A DNA stretch of 7,524 nt, taken from assembly GCA_019348265.1 (NCBI GenBank), contig JAHWJV010000171.1:1-7524 (forward strand), given 5' to 3'. Positions 6,771-7,524 of this stretch are shown in pieces. The notes below the pieces were generated by a model. The model saw nothing but the letters and a program-made list of their open reading frames with translations, was not told the DNA's origin and did no database searches. Position 1 is the first letter of the stretch. Every line of letters starts with the position of its first letter. A program made the translations under genes and the position numbers. The stretch comes from Gemmatimonadota bacterium. Lineage in GTDB: Bacteria > Gemmatimonadota > Gemmatimonadetes > Longimicrobiales > Longimicrobiaceae.

Positions 6771-6783
6771 AAAAACTTTGCTC

Positions 6784-7053
6784 TTAGTGACGAAGACCCA
6801 GCTCGGCGATCAGTCCGCGGTACTGCTCGAGGTCGTTGTGCCGAAGGTAGTCGAGCAGGCGTCGCCGCTGCCCCACCATCTTCAGCAAGCCGCGTCGCGA
6901 GTGGTGGTCCTTGTGATGCGCCTTGAAGTGGTCGGTCAGGTAGTTGATTCGCGCCGTCAGCAGCGCTACCTGCACCCGGGCCGATCCCCGGTCACTCTCG
7001 TGGAGCTGGTACTTCTTGATGATCTCTTCACGATCCGGCTGAACCTGCGCCAT
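6784..7053 (-). CDS. rpsO: 30S ribosomal protein S15
   Basis: S15 binds the central domain of 16S rRNA early in 30S assembly and contributes to a bridge with the 50S subunit. The 89-aa length is exactly typical. The sequence carries the family core: residues 18-35 (HESDRGSARVQVALLTAR), INYLTDHFKAHHKDHHSRRGLL (36-57, with the conserved H and D residues that contact rRNA) and GQRRRLLDYLRHND (61-74). The start is supported by a consensus AGGAGG (7064-7069) 10 nt before the ATG. A near-consensus promoter lies upstream, and a strong terminator and pnp lie downstream. In several bacteria S15 represses its own mRNA; the structured leader here makes that plausible. Confidence 0.99.
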   Translation of the reverse strand: MAQVQPDREEIIKKYQLHESDRGSARVQVALLTARINYLTDHFKAHHKDHHSRRGLLKMVGQRRRLLDYLRHNDLEQYRGLIAELGLRH

Positions 7054-7142
7054 ATCTACGGTGCCTCCTGCAAGAGTCTACGCTGCTTGCGAAGCAGAAA
7101 CATGCCGTCCCGGAGCGAGCTCTCCGGAGAGACGAGCGATAG
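7054..7142 (-). promoter_or_regulatory. rpsO 5' leader with AGGAGG site and competing hairpins
   Basis: The leader of about 90 nt holds a 12-bp palindrome CTCTCCGGAGAG, then the hairpin CTGCTT-CGC-AAGCAG (7083-7097, 6 bp). The 3' arm of that hairpin overlaps GCAAG, which can instead pair with CTTGC lying immediately before the AGGAGG site (7064-7069). The two foldings exclude each other and would differ in exposure of the ribosome-binding region. Such an arrangement suits autoregulation by S15, whose leader structures vary between phyla. The structure is read by eye and the role is inferred. Confidence 0.45.
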
Positions 7143-7148
7143 CCGTTA

Positions 7149-7177
7149 ATTATAAGCCCTCTTCCAAAGCTACACAA
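7149..7177 (-). promoter_or_regulatory. rpsO promoter
   Basis: On the minus strand, TTGTGT (7172-7177) and a perfect TATAAT (7149-7154) are separated by exactly 17 bp. This is the best promoter in the window, in an A+T-rich patch that stands out from the GC-rich surroundings. The start point is expected near 7141-7143. The -10 box overlaps the TAA stop codon of the upstream helicase-like reading frame. Confidence 0.85.
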
Positions 7178-7524
7178 CCCGAGCCCGCCGGCTCACTGCG
7201 GAGCAGCGCACGGCCCGCGGCCTCGTCGCGGCGCATCTGCTCGACCAGCGCCTCTACGCCGGCGAAGGGGACTACGTCGCGCAAGCGGTGGCGGAGCTCG
7301 GCGTAGACGGTGCGGGCGGCCTCGTCGTTACCGATGTGGACGTCGGCTGGCGTGGCGTCGGCGCGCAGACGGACTCGCTTTGGGCCGCTGGCGATCGAGA
7401 CCGTCCAGGTGGGGAAGAACCTTTCAATCACTTTTTGCCAGGTGTGCTTCAAGGAGTTGGGGCATACGACCAGGAGGTGCTCCTCGGTCCCGAGTTCACG
7501 CACGAGCCAGAAGGCGGTCAGGCA
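7150..7524 (-). pseudogene. 3' end of a truncated SNF2/DEAD-type helicase-like gene (partial)
   Basis: The frame enters from beyond the window and gives 124 residues before TAA at 7150-7152. The part at about residues 17-40 of the visible piece, HLLVVCPNSLKHTWQKVIERFFP, closely resembles the motif Ia region of SNF2-family ATPases (LVVCP.SL...W..E...F.P). Further on, ADVHIGNDEAAR resembles the family's VxIxNYExxR, with D in place of Y. What should follow is missing: no clear DEAH-type motif II and no second RecA-like domain, and the frame stops inside the rpsO promoter, so there is no room for the rest. The likeliest reading is a remnant of a larger helicase gene, perhaps of phage or genomic-island origin. 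It could instead be a functional gene with an unusual C-terminus. The N-terminal Walker A region lies outside the window. Confidence 0.5.

Noticed and set aside
4631..6787. Two long plus-strand frames (4631-5596 and 5642-6787) opposite pnp
   Set aside because: Both have Arg/His/Leu/Asp-rich composition without domains and lie antisense to a complete PNPase.

Overview
The window is GC-rich bacterial chromosome made almost wholly of housekeeping genes. From left to right it carries: the 5' part of mreC and complete mreB (minus strand, cell-shape operon); a divergently transcribed long-form dCTP deaminase gene (dcd, plus strand); a convergent intergenic region with an elaborate inverted repeat; then a minus-strand run, read right to left as rpsO (ribosomal protein S15), pnp (polynucleotide phosphorylase) and ald (alanine dehydrogenase). 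At the right edge is the 3' end of a minus-strand gene that looks like a truncated SNF2/DEAD-type helicase.

The organism cannot be named with certainty. High GC, strong G/C third positions, a two-domain dCTP deaminase, the rpsO-pnp-ald / dcd / mreBC neighbourhood and a promoter with a TAnnTTTG-like -10 region would all suit Gemmatimonadota or a relative. This is inference, not something the sequence proves.

How the parts work together. rpsO has a near-consensus promoter (TTGTGT, 17 bp, TATAAT), a leader of about 90 nt with competing hairpins, and a strong intrinsic terminator after its stop codon. pnp follows, with a leader that can fold as an H-type pseudoknot. ald starts 8 bp after pnp, and its Shine-Dalgarno overlaps the pnp stop codon, so the two are probably translated in a coupled way. 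mreB has a recognisable promoter, and mreC follows by a 4-bp overlap. mreC has no ATG, GTG or TTG start that keeps its membrane anchor, and the best candidate is CTG.

No CRISPR array, tRNA, rRNA, complete mobile element or defence system is visible. The points most worth a second look are the regulatory RNA candidates around rpsO and pnp, the heptamer-built inverted repeat between dcd and ald, the non-canonical mreC start, and the broken helicase gene whose stop codon lies inside the rpsO -10 box.
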